A stretch of DNA of 64,000 bases from Leucobacter chinensis (GCF_019049105.1 NZ_JAHQZR010000012.1:1-64000), one strand, 5' to 3'; numbered from the stretch's first letter, positions 26,740 through 35,872 are shown. The notes: a model not told the origin generated them from the letters alone. Translations and numbers: made by a program.

Positions 26740-27575
26740 TGCGCAGCGGTGTCAACGAGCACAGCTCCGGCAACGTAGGGCCACTCTGGGGTGCCCGGCA
26801 CGAAGACGACCGGGCCGCCCTGCGCGGGAGCCGCCGGCGTGAGCGTCGCAAGAATCTCGGCGCGCGAGAGCCCACACTCGGCAAGAGCCGCGATCTCGCG
26901 GGTATTGAACCCCGCAACCGTCGGCCCGTTGCCCATGTCAGTGCCGTAGCGCACCACCCCACCCGCGCGATGAAAGCGTCGAAGGTTATCGACCGCGATG
27001 CCAAACTCGTTGTCGGGGGTTCCCCAGCCATGAATATCGAGCGTCGAGATCCACACCACTCGCTCGGCCTGCGCCGCGATCTCGGCGTCATCGAGACGCT
27101 CGGTGAACGGGGTGTGGGCGAGCATCGTCGCGCCACACTCCCGTGCCCGCTGCGCCTCACCGGGACCCTCGGCGTGCGCGACCACCGGAAGCCCCGCCGC
27201 GGCCGCGACGACGGCGCGCACGACCTCGCTCGACGCCGCCGGCCCAGCGATGCTATTCATCGCGACCTTGAGCACGCTCGCGCCTTCCTCACGCATGCTG
27301 AGGGCGGCCTCACGTGCGGCCGCTGCCCCGTCAACCTCTATGACGCTTCCCGCCCCTGCCCACGAACGGTCAGAGGGGTAGCCACCAGGCGCGGTAATGA
27401 AGGCGCCGGCATACGACACGGTGACTCCCCTCAGGCCGTCAGCAATGCCTCGCAGCCGCTCAACGTTCGAGCCGAGATCGAGCACGCGCGTCACGGGCGA
27501 GGGCTCTGGCCGCATGAGCTCGAGGTGCACGTGCCAATCGCGAAACCCGCCGGTGTAAAAACCCTCAGCGCCCAC
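26736..27575 (-). CDS. Amidohydrolase-superfamily enzyme coupled to tryptophan dioxygenase
   Basis: A 279-residue metal-dependent hydrolase of the imidazolonepropionase/dihydroorotase type. Putative ligands are His15 and His17 (DWHVHLE), a possible carboxylated Lys103 (SVLKVAMN), His134 (VVAHAEG), His154 (LAHTPF) and Asp213 (YGTDMG). The chain is short for the superfamily. The GTG start 27575 lies 3 nt after the dioxygenase stop with AAGGGG inside that gene as RBS, so expression is coupled. The obvious candidate substrate is N-formylkynurenine or a downstream metabolite, but canonical KynB formamidase belongs to a different fold; the reaction is unproven. Confidence 0.8.
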   Translation of the reverse strand: MGAEGFYTGGFRDWHVHLELMRPEPSPVTRVLDLGSNVERLRGIADGLRGVTVSYAGAFITAPGGYPSDRSWAGAGSVIEVDGAAAAREAALSMREEGASVLKVAMNSIAGPAASSEVVRAVVAAAAGLPVVAHAEGPGEAQRARECGATMLAHTPFTERLDDAEIAAQAERVVWISTLDIHGWGTPDNEFGIAVDNLRRFHRAGGVVRYGTDMGNGPTVAGFNTREIAALAECGLSRAEILATLTPAAPAQGGPVVFVPGTPEWPYVAGAVLVDTAAH

Positions 27576-27578
27576 GAG

Positions 27579-28436
27579 CTACCCCTTGCCGACCTCGGTG
27601 CGAACGGCGAACAACTCGGGAAAGAAGGTGAGGCTCAGTGCGCGCTGCAAGAAATCGACGCCCGATGATCCGCCCGTTCCTGTCTTCATGCCGATCGTGC
27701 GGGTTACAACGCGCAGGTGCCTGAAGCGCCAGAACTGGAAGTTGTCTTCAATGTCGACGAGTTCCTCGCACGCCTCATACAGGTCCCAGTGCTCTTCGTG
27801 GTTCTCGTAGATCGTGCGAAAAACGTCAACGAGCTCATCGTTGTGCTCGTACGCCTCGGTCACGTCGCGCTCGAGAATCTCGCTCGGCACGGGCAAGCCG
27901 CGACGGCTGAGGTACCGCAAGAACTCGTCATAGAGCGTTGGCGCCGCAAGCTCGGCGGCGAGCAGAGCATGGTTCTCTGGCTCGGCCTCGAACACTCTGA
28001 GCATCTTCGCGTTCTTGTTGCCGAGCGCAAACTCAATCGCGCGGTACTGCACCGACTGAAAGCCCGACGAGTTGCCGAGCGAGTCTCGAAACTCAGCGTA
28101 CTCAGACGGTGTGAGCGTGGCGAGCACCGACCACTGCTGAATGAGCACCTCTTGAATGTGCTTCACTCTCGCGAGTGGCTTGAGCGCCGAGCGCAGATTG
28201 TCGCTCTTCAAGAATTCCCGAGAGGCACGCAGCTCGTGCAGAATGAGCTTGAGCCACAGCTCAGAGGTCTGGTGCTGAATGATGAACAGGAGTTCGTCGT
28301 GGTGTTCGGGGTTACTCACTGGGTGCTGCGCCGAAAGCAGCGCATCAAGCCCGAGGTACGAGCCGTACGTCATCTTGTCGCGCAAATCGGTGACGATGCC
28401 TTCTTCAAGCTTGCGGGTATTCTTTTCGACACTCAT
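27579..28436 (-). CDS. kynA: Tryptophan 2,3-dioxygenase
   Basis: A 285-residue haem enzyme cleaving the indole ring of tryptophan to N-formylkynurenine. Family motifs seen: [17 protein letters not shown] at the N-terminus, [19 protein letters not shown] with the substrate-side His, [18 protein letters not shown], and [23 protein letters not shown] with the likely haem-ligating His and the conserved glycine loop. ATG 28436 has AAAGGA 7 nt upstream. It forms a two-gene operon with the amidohydrolase; kynureninase and kynB genes are not in this window. Confidence 0.95.
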   Translation of the reverse strand: MSVEKNTRKLEEGIVTDLRDKMTYGSYLGLDALLSAQHPVSNPEHHDELLFIIQHQTSELWLKLILHELRASREFLKSDNLRSALKPLARVKHIQEVLIQQWSVLATLTPSEYAEFRDSLGNSSGFQSVQYRAIEFALGNKNAKMLRVFEAEPENHALLAAELAAPTLYDEFLRYLSRRGLPVPSEILERDVTEAYEHNDELVDVFRTIYENHEEHWDLYEACEELVDIEDNFQFWRFRHLRVVTRTIGMKTGTGGSSGVDFLQRALSLTFFPELFAVRTEVGKG

Positions 28437-28627
28437 AAGCGGTCCTTTCGCCTTCACGGGCCACCCGGTAATCTACTCGACCCACTCGCGAATTGTCAGT
28501 GCGCCAGCGGCAAAAGATCACTTTTGAATATCATTTCGACACTTGTTGCTGGAGCTCGCACCGCGATCGCCTTGATTTTATGCGGATCCCGCCGCTCGCC
28601 ACACTCCTCAGAGGTATCGTGAGCCGG

Positions 28628-28655
28628 TTGACACCCGTCAAGAACCGAATATATT
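28628..28655 (+). promoter_or_regulatory. Promoter of the alanine symporter gene
   Basis: TTGACA (28628-28633), 16-bp spacer, TATATT (28650-28655): a good housekeeping-sigma match. It lies about 85 bp before the GTG at 28742. The 305-bp divergent gap 28437-28741 holds this promoter; the opposite promoter for kynA is not obvious. Confidence 0.65.
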
Positions 28656-28741
28656 TGGCGAAGTAGTGAGGACTTCCTGGTCTCACACAACGCACAACAT
28701 GTTTGTTCCGCAACGACGCGAAAGACCATAGGTAACACACC

Positions 28742-30259
28742 GTGCTCGATACCATTCAGGGATTTCTTGACAGCGCAAGCTCTGTCATCTGGGGACCCTT
28801 TGTTCTGATTCCCCTCCTCTTTCTCACCGGCCTCTACCTCACGATTAGGCTCGGAGGCCTCCAGTTCATTCGCTTGGGCGCTGCCCTGAACCTCGGCATC
28901 ATCAAGCGCCGCGATGCCGGCGCAAAGGGCGATATTAGCCAGTTCCAGGCGCTCACAACCGCCCTCGCTGCGACCGTTGGCGTGGGCAACATCGTGGGTG
29001 TGGCCGGGGCAATCGGCATTGGCGGCCCAGGCGCCCTCTTCTGGATGTGGGTGACCGGCCTGCTCGGCATGGCCTCAAAATACGCAGAGGCGTTTCTCGG
29101 CGTGCGTTACCGCTCGGCCGATGAACACGGCGAGCGCAACGGCGGCCCCCAGTATTACCTCCAGAAGGGCATCAAGGGCCCCGTCGGCAAGATTCTTGCT
29201 TGGGCATTTACCATCTTCACGGTGCTCGCCTGCTTCGGTATCGGCAACATGACCCAGGCTAATGCGATCGCTGAGAACGCAGAGCGCTCATTCGGCGTTG
29301 ACCCCTTCTGGGTTGGTATCGTGCTCGCTGTACTCACCGGGCTCGTACTCGTTGGCGGCATTAAGTCAATCGGCAAGGTAACCGCGGGCTTCGTTCCCGT
29401 CATGATCCTGCTCTACGTGGTCGCCGCCCTCTACATCCTCTTCGTCAATGTCGGCGATGTTCCTGCCGCTTTCGGCCAGATCTTCTCCGAAGCCTTCACC
29501 GGAACGGCCGCAACTGGCGGCTTCCTCGGGTCAGTCTTCATCATTGCTATTCAGTACGGCTTTGCCCGCGGTATCTTCTCGAACGAGTCAGGCATGGGGT
29601 CGGCTGCAATCGCCGCGGCCTCGGCACAGACGAGCCACCCCGTACGCCAGGGCCTCGTCTCAATGACGCAGACCTTCATCGACACCATCATCGTGGTCAC
29701 CATGACCGGCCTCGTGATCATCACAACCGGCACCTGGAGCATGGTCGATCCTGACACCGGAGAGCAAATCTCGAAGGCGCTCATGACCGGCGAGGCATTC
29801 TCGCACGGCCTCCCGGGCGAGTGGGGCCACTGGATCGTCACCATCGGCGTCATCATGTTCGCGTACTCGACGATTCTCGGCTGGTCGTACTACGGCGAAC
29901 GAAACGCAGTGCGCATCTTCGGCCGTAAGGCTACGATTCCCTTCCGCGTCATCTTCTCTGCCGTCGTGTTCGTTGGCGCGACCACGCAGCTCGAGGTTGT
30001 CTGGTCGTTCTCAGACGTCATGAACGGTCTCATGGCCATTCCAAACTTGATCGGTCTACTCATTCTCTCGGGCCTCATCGCCCGTGAGACGAAGGCTTAC
30101 ATCAAGTTCGACCCGAAGCTCACGGCCACCGCAGAGCAGGTCGCTGAGCACTTCAAGAACGATCCTGCGTACCTCGAGTGGCACACGCAAGAGATCGCCC
30201 TTGAATCGCGCAAAGAAACGTATCTCAACACGAAACGAAACGCGGTCATCCCGAGCTAA
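28742..30259 (+). CDS. Alanine/glycine:cation symporter (AGCS family)
   Basis: A 505-residue, ~11-TM sodium-coupled amino acid importer. The N-terminal WGPFVLIPLLFLTGLYLTIR, the cation/substrate loop ALAATVGVGNIVGVAGAIGIGG and the motif FARGIFSNESGMGSA are AGCS signatures. GTG 28742 follows a weak AGGTAA. It is likely to import alanine or glycine, which fits the nearby glycine cleavage and D-amino acid dehydrogenase genes. A strong terminator follows. Confidence 0.93.
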   Translation: MLDTIQGFLDSASSVIWGPFVLIPLLFLTGLYLTIRLGGLQFIRLGAALNLGIIKRRDAGAKGDISQFQALTTALAATVGVGNIVGVAGAIGIGGPGALFWMWVTGLLGMASKYAEAFLGVRYRSADEHGERNGGPQYYLQKGIKGPVGKILAWAFTIFTVLACFGIGNMTQANAIAENAERSFGVDPFWVGIVLAVLTGLVLVGGIKSIGKVTAGFVPVMILLYVVAALYILFVNVGDVPAAFGQIFSEAFTGTAATGGFLGSVFIIAIQYGFARGIFSNESGMGSAAIAAASAQTSHPVRQGLVSMTQTFIDTIIVVTMTGLVIITTGTWSMVDPDTGEQISKALMTGEAFSHGLPGEWGHWIVTIGVIMFAYSTILGWSYYGERNAVRIFGRKATIPFRVIFSAVVFVGATTQLEVVWSFSDVMNGLMAIPNLIGLLILSGLIARETKAYIKFDPKLTATAEQVAEHFKNDPAYLEWHTQEIALESRKETYLNTKRNAVIPS

Positions 30260-30271
30260 GCTCGTGGGCTG

Positions 30272-30309
30272 AGGTGTGGGGTGACCAGTTCGCTGGTCGC
30301 CCCACACCT
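30272..30309. terminator. Terminator after the alanine symporter gene
   Basis: AGGTGTGGGG (30272-30281) pairs with CCCCACACCT (30300-30309), with an inner GACCA/TGGTC stem closing GTTCGC. There is no long T-tract. Confidence 0.65.
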
Positions 30310-30364
30310 GTCTCGGCACCACCCTCACAGTCTTTCTTCTCGCCACAGTTGTAAGGTTTCTGCC

Positions 30365-31240
30365 ATGCAGCCAGCAACGATCGCCACACTTGCCCAGGTG
30401 ATAGCAGACTCGCGTCCCGTCGCGATCCTCACCGGCGCGGGCATCAGCACCGACTCGGGCATTCCCGACTACCGCGGCGCTGGCACCCCGCCCCGTACGC
30501 CCATGAACATCGCCGAGTTCATGAACGACCCGCTGTACCGCAAGCGCTTTTGGGCGGGGGCGAGCGTGAACGCGAGGCGCGGCTGGAACGTCTCGCCGAA
30601 TCCCGGCCACTTCGCACTCGCAGCGCTTGAAGCACGGGGCTATGCCGAGGGCGTCATCACGCAGAACGTCGACGGGTTACATCGGGACGCAGGCACGAAG
30701 CACCTCGTCGAGTTGCACGGCAGCGGCGCGTCCATTCGCTGCACCTCGTGCACCGGTCACTTCTCTCGTGCAGCCGTCATCGACTGGTTCGAGCAGGCGA
30801 ACCCAGGGTACGTAGAGTCCCAAAAAGCCGCCGAGATCGCGCCCGACGGTGACGCTCAGGTGACCGGGATCGAGCACCTCACGGTTCCGGTCTGCCCCAT
30901 TTGCACCGGGGTGCTTCGCCCCGAGGTCGTGTATTTTGGCGAGACCGTGCCGAAACCCGTCTTTGCCGCCGCAGCCGACCTCGTCGAACGCGCCGGGGCT
31001 CTCGCCGTCATCGGCTCATCGCTCGCGGTCAACACGGGCATTCGCCTCGTTCGCATTGCCGAGCAGCGCGGCGTACCCCTTATCGTCATCAACCGCGGCC
31101 CGACCGCGGTCGACCACAAGACCGACCTGCGCATCGAGTCGGGCGCAACTGAGACGCTCACTGCGCTCGTCGACGCTCTCGGCATCGCACCAGGCACGAG
31201 TCTCGACGCAGAGACTAGCCGGGGCCTCCCGGCTTCCTAA
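30365..31240 (+). CDS. NAD-dependent protein deacylase, sirtuin
   Basis: A 291-residue Sir2 protein. NAD-site motif GAGISTDSGIPDYR is at 24-37, TQNVDGLH at 99-106, and catalytic His118 in ELHGS. The zinc Cys pairs are Cys126/Cys129 and Cys177/Cys180. A longer-than-usual insert separates the Cys pairs (ANPGYVESQKAAEIAPDGDA), which resembles class II (SIRT4-like) bacterial sirtuins. ATG 30365 is preceded by TAAGGT 7 nt upstream, which can be read either as a -10 box of a leaderless mRNA or as a weak AAGG ribosome binding site. Confidence 0.92.
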   Translation: MQPATIATLAQVIADSRPVAILTGAGISTDSGIPDYRGAGTPPRTPMNIAEFMNDPLYRKRFWAGASVNARRGWNVSPNPGHFALAALEARGYAEGVITQNVDGLHRDAGTKHLVELHGSGASIRCTSCTGHFSRAAVIDWFEQANPGYVESQKAAEIAPDGDAQVTGIEHLTVPVCPICTGVLRPEVVYFGETVPKPVFAAAADLVERAGALAVIGSSLAVNTGIRLVRIAEQRGVPLIVINRGPTAVDHKTDLRIESGATETLTALVDALGIAPGTSLDAETSRGLPAS

Positions 31241-31333
31241 CACGGCGGATCGCGCACGCCCTCTCTTGCCCAGGCCGCAGGCCGGACTCACCGCTCAATC
31301 ATCGAGAGCAGAGCCCTGGCCAGCCGCCCTTCG

Positions 31334-31510
31334 TTACCGGCCGTCGTGCTCGCGATGCCGGGTATTATCGATGCCGTCAACCTCGTCGGCAACGTCGGTG
31401 TCTTCTGCGGTGAGCGGCGACTCGTCTTGCCACGTCTCTTCGAGCTGGGCACGAAGTTCTTGCTCACCCTGCGGATCGTCATACTGGGGTTTCTTATCTG
31501 CTTCGCTCAT
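31334..31510 (-). CDS. Small acidic hypothetical protein
   Basis: A 58-residue open frame, MSEADKKPQYDDPQ... to RHREHDGR, very rich in Asp, Glu and Gln, without hydrophobic segments; probably soluble and disordered. TACCCT (complement of 31517-31522) lies 6 nt before the ATG, a leaderless-like arrangement. It lies between the sirtuin and D-amino acid dehydrogenase genes. No family recognised; the evidence for it being real is composition and start geometry only. Confidence 0.45.
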   Translation of the reverse strand: MSEADKKPQYDDPQGEQELRAQLEETWQDESPLTAEDTDVADEVDGIDNTRHREHDGR

Positions 31511-31581
31511 GTTTCCAGGGTACGCTTCGTGCCCTGCGGCATCAAGTGCGCCGCGTTCAGGCAGAGCCCCTGAAAACACAG

Positions 31582-31619
31582 AGCGGGCGCCCCAACGCCG
31601 AAACGTTGGAGCGCCCGCT
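31582..31619 (-). terminator. Terminator of the D-amino acid dehydrogenase gene
   Basis: AGCGGGCGC (31582-31590) pairs with GCGCCCGCT (31611-31619), with an inner CCAACG/CGTTGG stem. It lies 20 bp past the stop of the dehydrogenase gene (31640). Confidence 0.7.
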
Positions 31620-31639
31620 GTGCGCAGAACCCGGAGGTG

Positions 31640-32923
31640 CTAGCGCTGAACCGCGAACGGTGCGATGTCGAGCGGCTTGCCGTCTGAGGTCGGGGTGCGG
31701 CCTGCAACGAGATCGGCAACCACTTCGCCCGTGATGGGGCCGAGTGAGAGGCCGTGCATGTTGTGGCCGGTTGCGACGATCGTGTTCGGGCGGCCCTTGA
31801 CCGCGCCGAGCAGGGGCAGACCGTCAGAGGTCATCGGGCGAGGCCCAACCCACTCTTCGTACTTGTTATCCCAGTCGGCACCCTTAATCACGGTACGGGC
31901 AGCCTTCTCAAGAACCTCCATGCGGCTCTTGTTGAACTGGTCTGGCTTCTCGTCGAACTCCATCATGCCGACGACGCGCAGGCGCTCGTGCATCGGGATG
32001 ATGACAGCGTTGCGGTCCTTCGAGTGGATGAGGTGACGGGGCATGGTCTCGACCGGAACCGAGAAGCTGTAGCCCTTGCCCGAAACAACCTTCTTGTGCT
32101 TCACGCCTGACTTGCGCAGAATCGGGGTGGTGTAGGCGCCTGCCGCGATAACGACCTTGTCGCCCGAGAAGGTGTGCTCGACGCCGTTAGCGTCAACCGC
32201 GATGATGCCGCGGCCATCGGCCGTGAGGCGATCGCCCTTGTAGCCAACCTTGAAGTCAACGCCCTGCTTCTTGAGGTCTTCGACGAGGCTCGCCACGAAG
32301 GTGACGGGGTCGAGTGAACGCTCAGCTGGAAGCAGGTAGCCGCCGGTGATGCCGGGCTGGAGAGCCGGCTCGAACTCGTGCAACTCCTTGCCGCGCATGA
32401 TCGGTCCGGGTGCGGTGCCCCAGCCCTTCTTTGCGCGCTCCTGGTAGGCACGGTGTGAACCAACGAGCAGGTCTTCGTCTGACGCCGTCATGAGGAAGCC
32501 GTCACGCTGCTGACCGGTCGTGTCGATACCGGCCTCGGTGAGGCGGTCGAGCGACGGGAAGATACCGTCGGCAAACTGCGCGAGGGCAGCGCTACCGCTG
32601 GCCATGCGCTTCTTGCCCGAGGCGAAGATGAAGTCGAGGCCCCAGAAGGCCAGGTAAGGAATCTTCGAGAGCGCGATCGTGAGGTAGTGGGTCGGGGTAA
32701 AGACTCCCTTGACCACATCTTTCACCATGTTGGGTGAAGCGAGTGGGGCTACCTGCTGAGGGGTGATCTCACCCGCGTTTCCGATCGCAGCGCCCGCACC
32801 GGGGTGGTCGCTCTCAACGATGGTCACGGTGTGGCCTTCGCGCAGCAGCGCGTGAGCCGAGCACAGACCGATGAGACCGCCGCCTACGATGACGACATGC
32901 TGTTTGGGTGGCGTTTCAGCCAT
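31640..32923 (-). CDS. FAD-dependent D-amino acid dehydrogenase (DadA-like)
   Basis: A 427-residue DAO-family flavoprotein. The dinucleotide motif VVIVGGGLIGLCSAHAL is at 10-26, and ESDHPGAGAAIGNAGEITP matches the DadA FAD loop. The C-terminal RPMTSDGLPLLGAVKG and VATGHNMHGLSLGPITGE close the FAD site. It would deaminate D-amino acids to keto acids, passing electrons to the respiratory chain. ATG 32923 has AGGAGG 9 nt upstream. Functionally it could use D-amino acids released by the hydantoin pathway at 6-10 kb (inference). It is a single-gene unit. Confidence 0.88.
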   Translation of the reverse strand: MAETPPKQHVVIVGGGLIGLCSAHALLREGHTVTIVESDHPGAGAAIGNAGEITPQQVAPLASPNMVKDVVKGVFTPTHYLTIALSKIPYLAFWGLDFIFASGKKRMASGSAALAQFADGIFPSLDRLTEAGIDTTGQQRDGFLMTASDEDLLVGSHRAYQERAKKGWGTAPGPIMRGKELHEFEPALQPGITGGYLLPAERSLDPVTFVASLVEDLKKQGVDFKVGYKGDRLTADGRGIIAVDANGVEHTFSGDKVVIAAGAYTTPILRKSGVKHKKVVSGKGYSFSVPVETMPRHLIHSKDRNAVIIPMHERLRVVGMMEFDEKPDQFNKSRMEVLEKAARTVIKGADWDNKYEEWVGPRPMTSDGLPLLGAVKGRPNTIVATGHNMHGLSLGPITGEVVADLVAGRTPTSDGKPLDIAPFAVQR

Positions 32924-33008
32924 TTCGATGATCCTCCTGGATTTTCTTGAGCACAACGAGCACGAGTGTACTCTCTTTTAATCCAGTTTTCCTAGCCGAA
33001 AAAGGAAG

Positions 33009-33710
33009 TCATCCGAATCGGTAACCGACGCCTCGAACCGTGTGCACGATCTGCGGTTGTTTTGGGTTTTCTTCGATGCGTGCGCGAATGCGTTTAATGT
33101 GCACGTCGAGGGTCTTTGTGTCACCGAAATAGTCACTTCCCCAGACCCTGTCGATGAGCTGCCCACGGGTGAGCACGCGGCCTTGGTTGCGCATGAGCAG
33201 GCTCAGTAATTCGAACTCGCGCAGCGGCATCTGGGTGCGCTCGCCGCGCACGTGCACCTCGTGCCGTTCGGTATCGAGTGAGATGCCCTGTCCCTCGATC
33301 ACACTGTCGTCGAGCGGCTCCGCTTCGCTACTCTCGGGGCGCGGCGTGTCGCTGCGGCGCAGCATCGCCCGAACGCGAGCGAGCAGCTCACGCGACGAAT
33401 ATGGCTTCGTAATATAGTCGTCGGCGCCGAGCTCGAGCCCCACGACGATATCGATCTCGGTGTCTTTTGCCGTGAGCATGATGATGGGCACCTGCGAGGT
33501 CTGGCGAATCTCGCGACAGACCTCGGTTCCCGGCACGAAGGGCAGCATGAGATCGAGCAGCACGAGGTCATACGTGTCTTTCGCGAACTCCTCGAGTGCG
33601 GCCCGACCGTCTCGAGCGATGCGCACCCGGTAACCCTCGCGTTCGAGCAAGAACGCGAGCGGGTCGGCGATCGAATCTTCGTCTTCGACGAGCAAGATGC
33701 GTGCGGTCAC
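33009..33710 (-). CDS. regX3: Response regulator, OmpR/PhoB family (RegX3-like)
   Basis: A 233-residue two-domain regulator. Receiver: acidic pocket EDED at 9-12, phospho-Asp53 in LVLLDLMLP, then MLTAKD and the conserved Lys in DDYITKPYSSREL. A winged-helix C-terminal domain ends in IVHTVRGVGYRFG. Start GTG 33710 overlaps the kinase stop by 4 nt (GTGA). The position beside phoU and pstSCAB and the 11-nt GTTCACC repeats upstream of those genes identify it as the phosphate regulator. The name is by context and similarity to mycobacterial RegX3; PhoP is the Streptomyces equivalent. Confidence 0.9.
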   Translation of the reverse strand: MTARILLVEDEDSIADPLAFLLEREGYRVRIARDGRAALEEFAKDTYDLVLLDLMLPFVPGTEVCREIRQTSQVPIIMLTAKDTEIDIVVGLELGADDYITKPYSSRELLARVRAMLRRSDTPRPESSEAEPLDDSVIEGQGISLDTERHEVHVRGERTQMPLREFELLSLLMRNQGRVLTRGQLIDRVWGSDYFGDTKTLDVHIKRIRARIEENPKQPQIVHTVRGVGYRFG

Positions 33711-34933
33711 GCGTCACTCTCCTTCATGTGTGTAGCCTGTCCGGCTTGCCGCGCCCTGTCGACGCGATTCTTCTGTGTCTTTTTCTTCTTCCGCATCGTC
33801 GCTGACAGCGCGAGCGGAAAACTCAGTTCGAAGGTCGCGCCCTCGCCGGGCACCGACCTCACGGTCACGTCGCCACCGTGGGCTCGCATGGTGTTTCGTA
33901 CGATACTCAACCCGAGACCCGATCCGCCAAGTTTGCGACTTCGGCCCTCGTCGACGCGAAAGAAACGCTCGAAAATGCGCGATTGAAAAGCCGGGTCAAT
34001 ACCGGGGCCATCGTCGCTCACGCTCACCGCGAAGGCTCCATCGCGGTCACCGATTACCACGCGTACCTCGCCGCCCTCGGGAGAGTAGGCGATCGCGTTA
34101 GTGATGAGGTTTGCGACGGCAACTCCAATTGCAGAGCGGCGGCCAAAGATCACGGTTTCTTGAGGCTTTCGGGTGTTATCTTCGAGCGCAACGGTCACGC
34201 CATGTCCACTCGCGAGTTCGGTGTGATGCTCGACTTGTTCGACGACAAGCTCGCGCAGGTCGATCCGTTCGCGAGCCTCTTTCGAGAGCGAAGCCTGCGC
34301 TTCTGAGAGGCGGATCACGTCGCGCGAGAGTTCGCCGAGGCGCCGGCTCTCGGCCCCGAGCTTCTCGGCAAAGTTCTTCACCATCGCCGGGTCATCTGAG
34401 GCCTCGCCAATCGCTTCGGAGAGGAGACCGATGGCCGCGATTGGGGTTTTGAGCTCGTGGCTCATGTTTGCAATGAAGTCGCGTCGCAGGGCGTGCACAC
34501 GCTGCGCTTCACCCTGATCAGCGGCAAACACGACAACGTGATAGTCGTCGAGAGGAGCGATGCGCAGGCTCACTGCGTCTGGGGCATCGGGGCGCTTCGG
34601 GTCGCGCATGTAGGGCTCGCCGGTCGCGAGCACACGAAAGACCGTCGATTGGATGCGGGGTTGGCGCAGCAGCCGGTCAAGGTCGGTCGAACCGTCGTAT
34701 TCTCTGGCGGCGTGGTTCGCGTACACGGGGTTGCCGGTCTCATCGAGAATGAGGCAAAACATGTCAATCTCTTCGAGAATGCGCCTCGCGACCTTCAACG
34801 TTTCGGCGCTGTCGGCACTCGTGTAGGTCATGCGAGTTTGCTGCACCCTTGTGGCCCAGACGATAAAGAGCACGACGATGGCACCCAGGAGAATGCCTAC
34901 TCCAAGCTCTACGTGCGGTGTCATGTTGCCCAT
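33707..34933 (-). CDS. senX3: Phosphate-sensing histidine kinase (SenX3-like)
   Basis: A 408-residue kinase with one N-terminal TM helix (about 9-28), a PAS-like region (45-140) and a phosphoacceptor His159 in FIANMSHELKTPIAAIG. ATP-binding boxes are N (NLITNAIAYSPEGG), G1 (DDGPGID) and G2 (GGSGLGLSIV). A highly basic tail MRKKKKTQKNR follows. ATG 34933 is chosen for its AGGTGG ribosome binding site. The short sensory part with one TM segment suits sensing through PhoU and the Pst transporter rather than an external ligand. It is co-translated with the response regulator. Confidence 0.9.
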   Translation of the reverse strand: MGNMTPHVELGVGILLGAIVVLFIVWATRVQQTRMTYTSADSAETLKVARRILEEIDMFCLILDETGNPVYANHAAREYDGSTDLDRLLRQPRIQSTVFRVLATGEPYMRDPKRPDAPDAVSLRIAPLDDYHVVVFAADQGEAQRVHALRRDFIANMSHELKTPIAAIGLLSEAIGEASDDPAMVKNFAEKLGAESRRLGELSRDVIRLSEAQASLSKEARERIDLRELVVEQVEHHTELASGHGVTVALEDNTRKPQETVIFGRRSAIGVAVANLITNAIAYSPEGGEVRVVIGDRDGAFAVSVSDDGPGIDPAFQSRIFERFFRVDEGRSRKLGGSGLGLSIVRNTMRAHGGDVTVRSVPGEGATFELSFPLALSATMRKKKKTQKNRVDRARQAGQATHMKESDA

Positions 34934-34963
34934 CGTATTCCACCTGCCGAACTGTTGTTCGCT

Positions 34964-35003
34964 GTTCACACAGTGTTCACCGAGGCGCCGCACCGCGTTC
35001 ACG
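34964..35003. promoter_or_regulatory. PHO box between senX3-like gene and phoU
   Basis: GTTCACA (34964), GTTCACC (34975) and GTTCACG (34997) occur with starts 11 and 22 nt apart, i.e. in the 11-nt phase of actinobacterial PhoP/RegX3 direct-repeat units, with one degenerate unit at 34986. A further GTTCGC is at 34957. It lies in the divergent gap and could control both directions. Confidence 0.75.
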
Positions 35004-35059
35004 CGAGGGCTTCACACTGTCGGTGAACCCACTCAACACAGTGTATGCGAAAGGACACC

Positions 35060-35692
35060 ATGCGCACCGTTTTTCAACACGAGCTCTCAGAGCTCAGTGA
35101 CGCCCTCGTCGAAGTGGGTGAACTTGTACAGTTAGCGATCACCGACGCGACCACCGCGTTTCGCAACACTGATATCGAGCTCGCCGAAGAGGTGCTCACC
35201 CTTGGCTCGCGCATCGACGAGAAGTGCCGCGCGCTCGACGAGACCGCGATCGATATTCTCGCAAGGCAGGCCCCGGTCGCGAGCGATCTGAAGCTCGTCG
35301 TCACTGCACTGCGCATCTCGTCGTCGCTTGAGCGCATGGGCGACCTCGCGCTGCACATCGCCAACCTCGCTCGGTACCGCTTTCCTGAGCGCGCGATTCC
35401 GAAGGGCCTCAAAAAGATTTTCACCGAGATGGGAGCGATCGATGTCGAGATCGCGGGCCTGCTCGTGCAGATGTTGAGCGAACAGCACCCGGCACTGCTC
35501 ACCGAGATCGACGAGCTCGACGACAAGGTCGACAACCTGCACGTACGCGTCTTCGAGAAGGTGCTGAGCGACGGCATGGAAGACACGGCGAGCATCGTCG
35601 ACGCGACTCTCGCGAGCCGTTACCACGAGCGCTTTGGCGATCATGCTGTGTCGATCGCGCAGCGCATCATCGAACTCATTCCATCTGAATAA
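35060..35692 (+). CDS. phoU: Phosphate signalling complex protein PhoU
   Basis: A 210-residue all-helical protein with the two tandem PhoU three-helix repeats. The metal-binding E/DxxxD motif of each is visible as SLERMGDLALHIA (residues ~94-106) and RYHERFGDHAVSIAQRI (~183-199). It modulates the Pst transporter and the sensor kinase. ATG 35060 has AAAGGA 5 nt upstream; an earlier ATG at 35045 precedes that ribosome binding site. It is divergent from the two-component genes and followed by pstS. Confidence 0.93.
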   Translation: MRTVFQHELSELSDALVEVGELVQLAITDATTAFRNTDIELAEEVLTLGSRIDEKCRALDETAIDILARQAPVASDLKLVVTALRISSSLERMGDLALHIANLARYRFPERAIPKGLKKIFTEMGAIDVEIAGLLVQMLSEQHPALLTEIDELDDKVDNLHVRVFEKVLSDGMEDTASIVDATLASRYHERFGDHAVSIAQRIIELIPSE

Positions 35693-35752
35693 CGAACATC
35701 GACGCCATGCACTGAACCCCTCAGTCGCATCGCGGCCAAGATGACAACAACC

Positions 35753-35774
35753 GTTCACCTCTCGTTCACCGTCA
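35753..35774 (+). promoter_or_regulatory. PHO box upstream of pstS
   Basis: GTTCACCTCTCGTTCACC: two perfect GTTCACC units exactly 11 nt apart (35753 and 35764) followed by GTCA. This is the textbook actinobacterial PHO box and lies 100 bp before pstS. Confidence 0.85.
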
Positions 35775-35872
35775 CGCCTCTGCCTCGTCACCCGAGGCTC
35801 CTAGCTTTAACGGTGTGAGGTGGTACACCACACACCCGAAACCAACATCGAACATCGATTGGAAAAACACAC

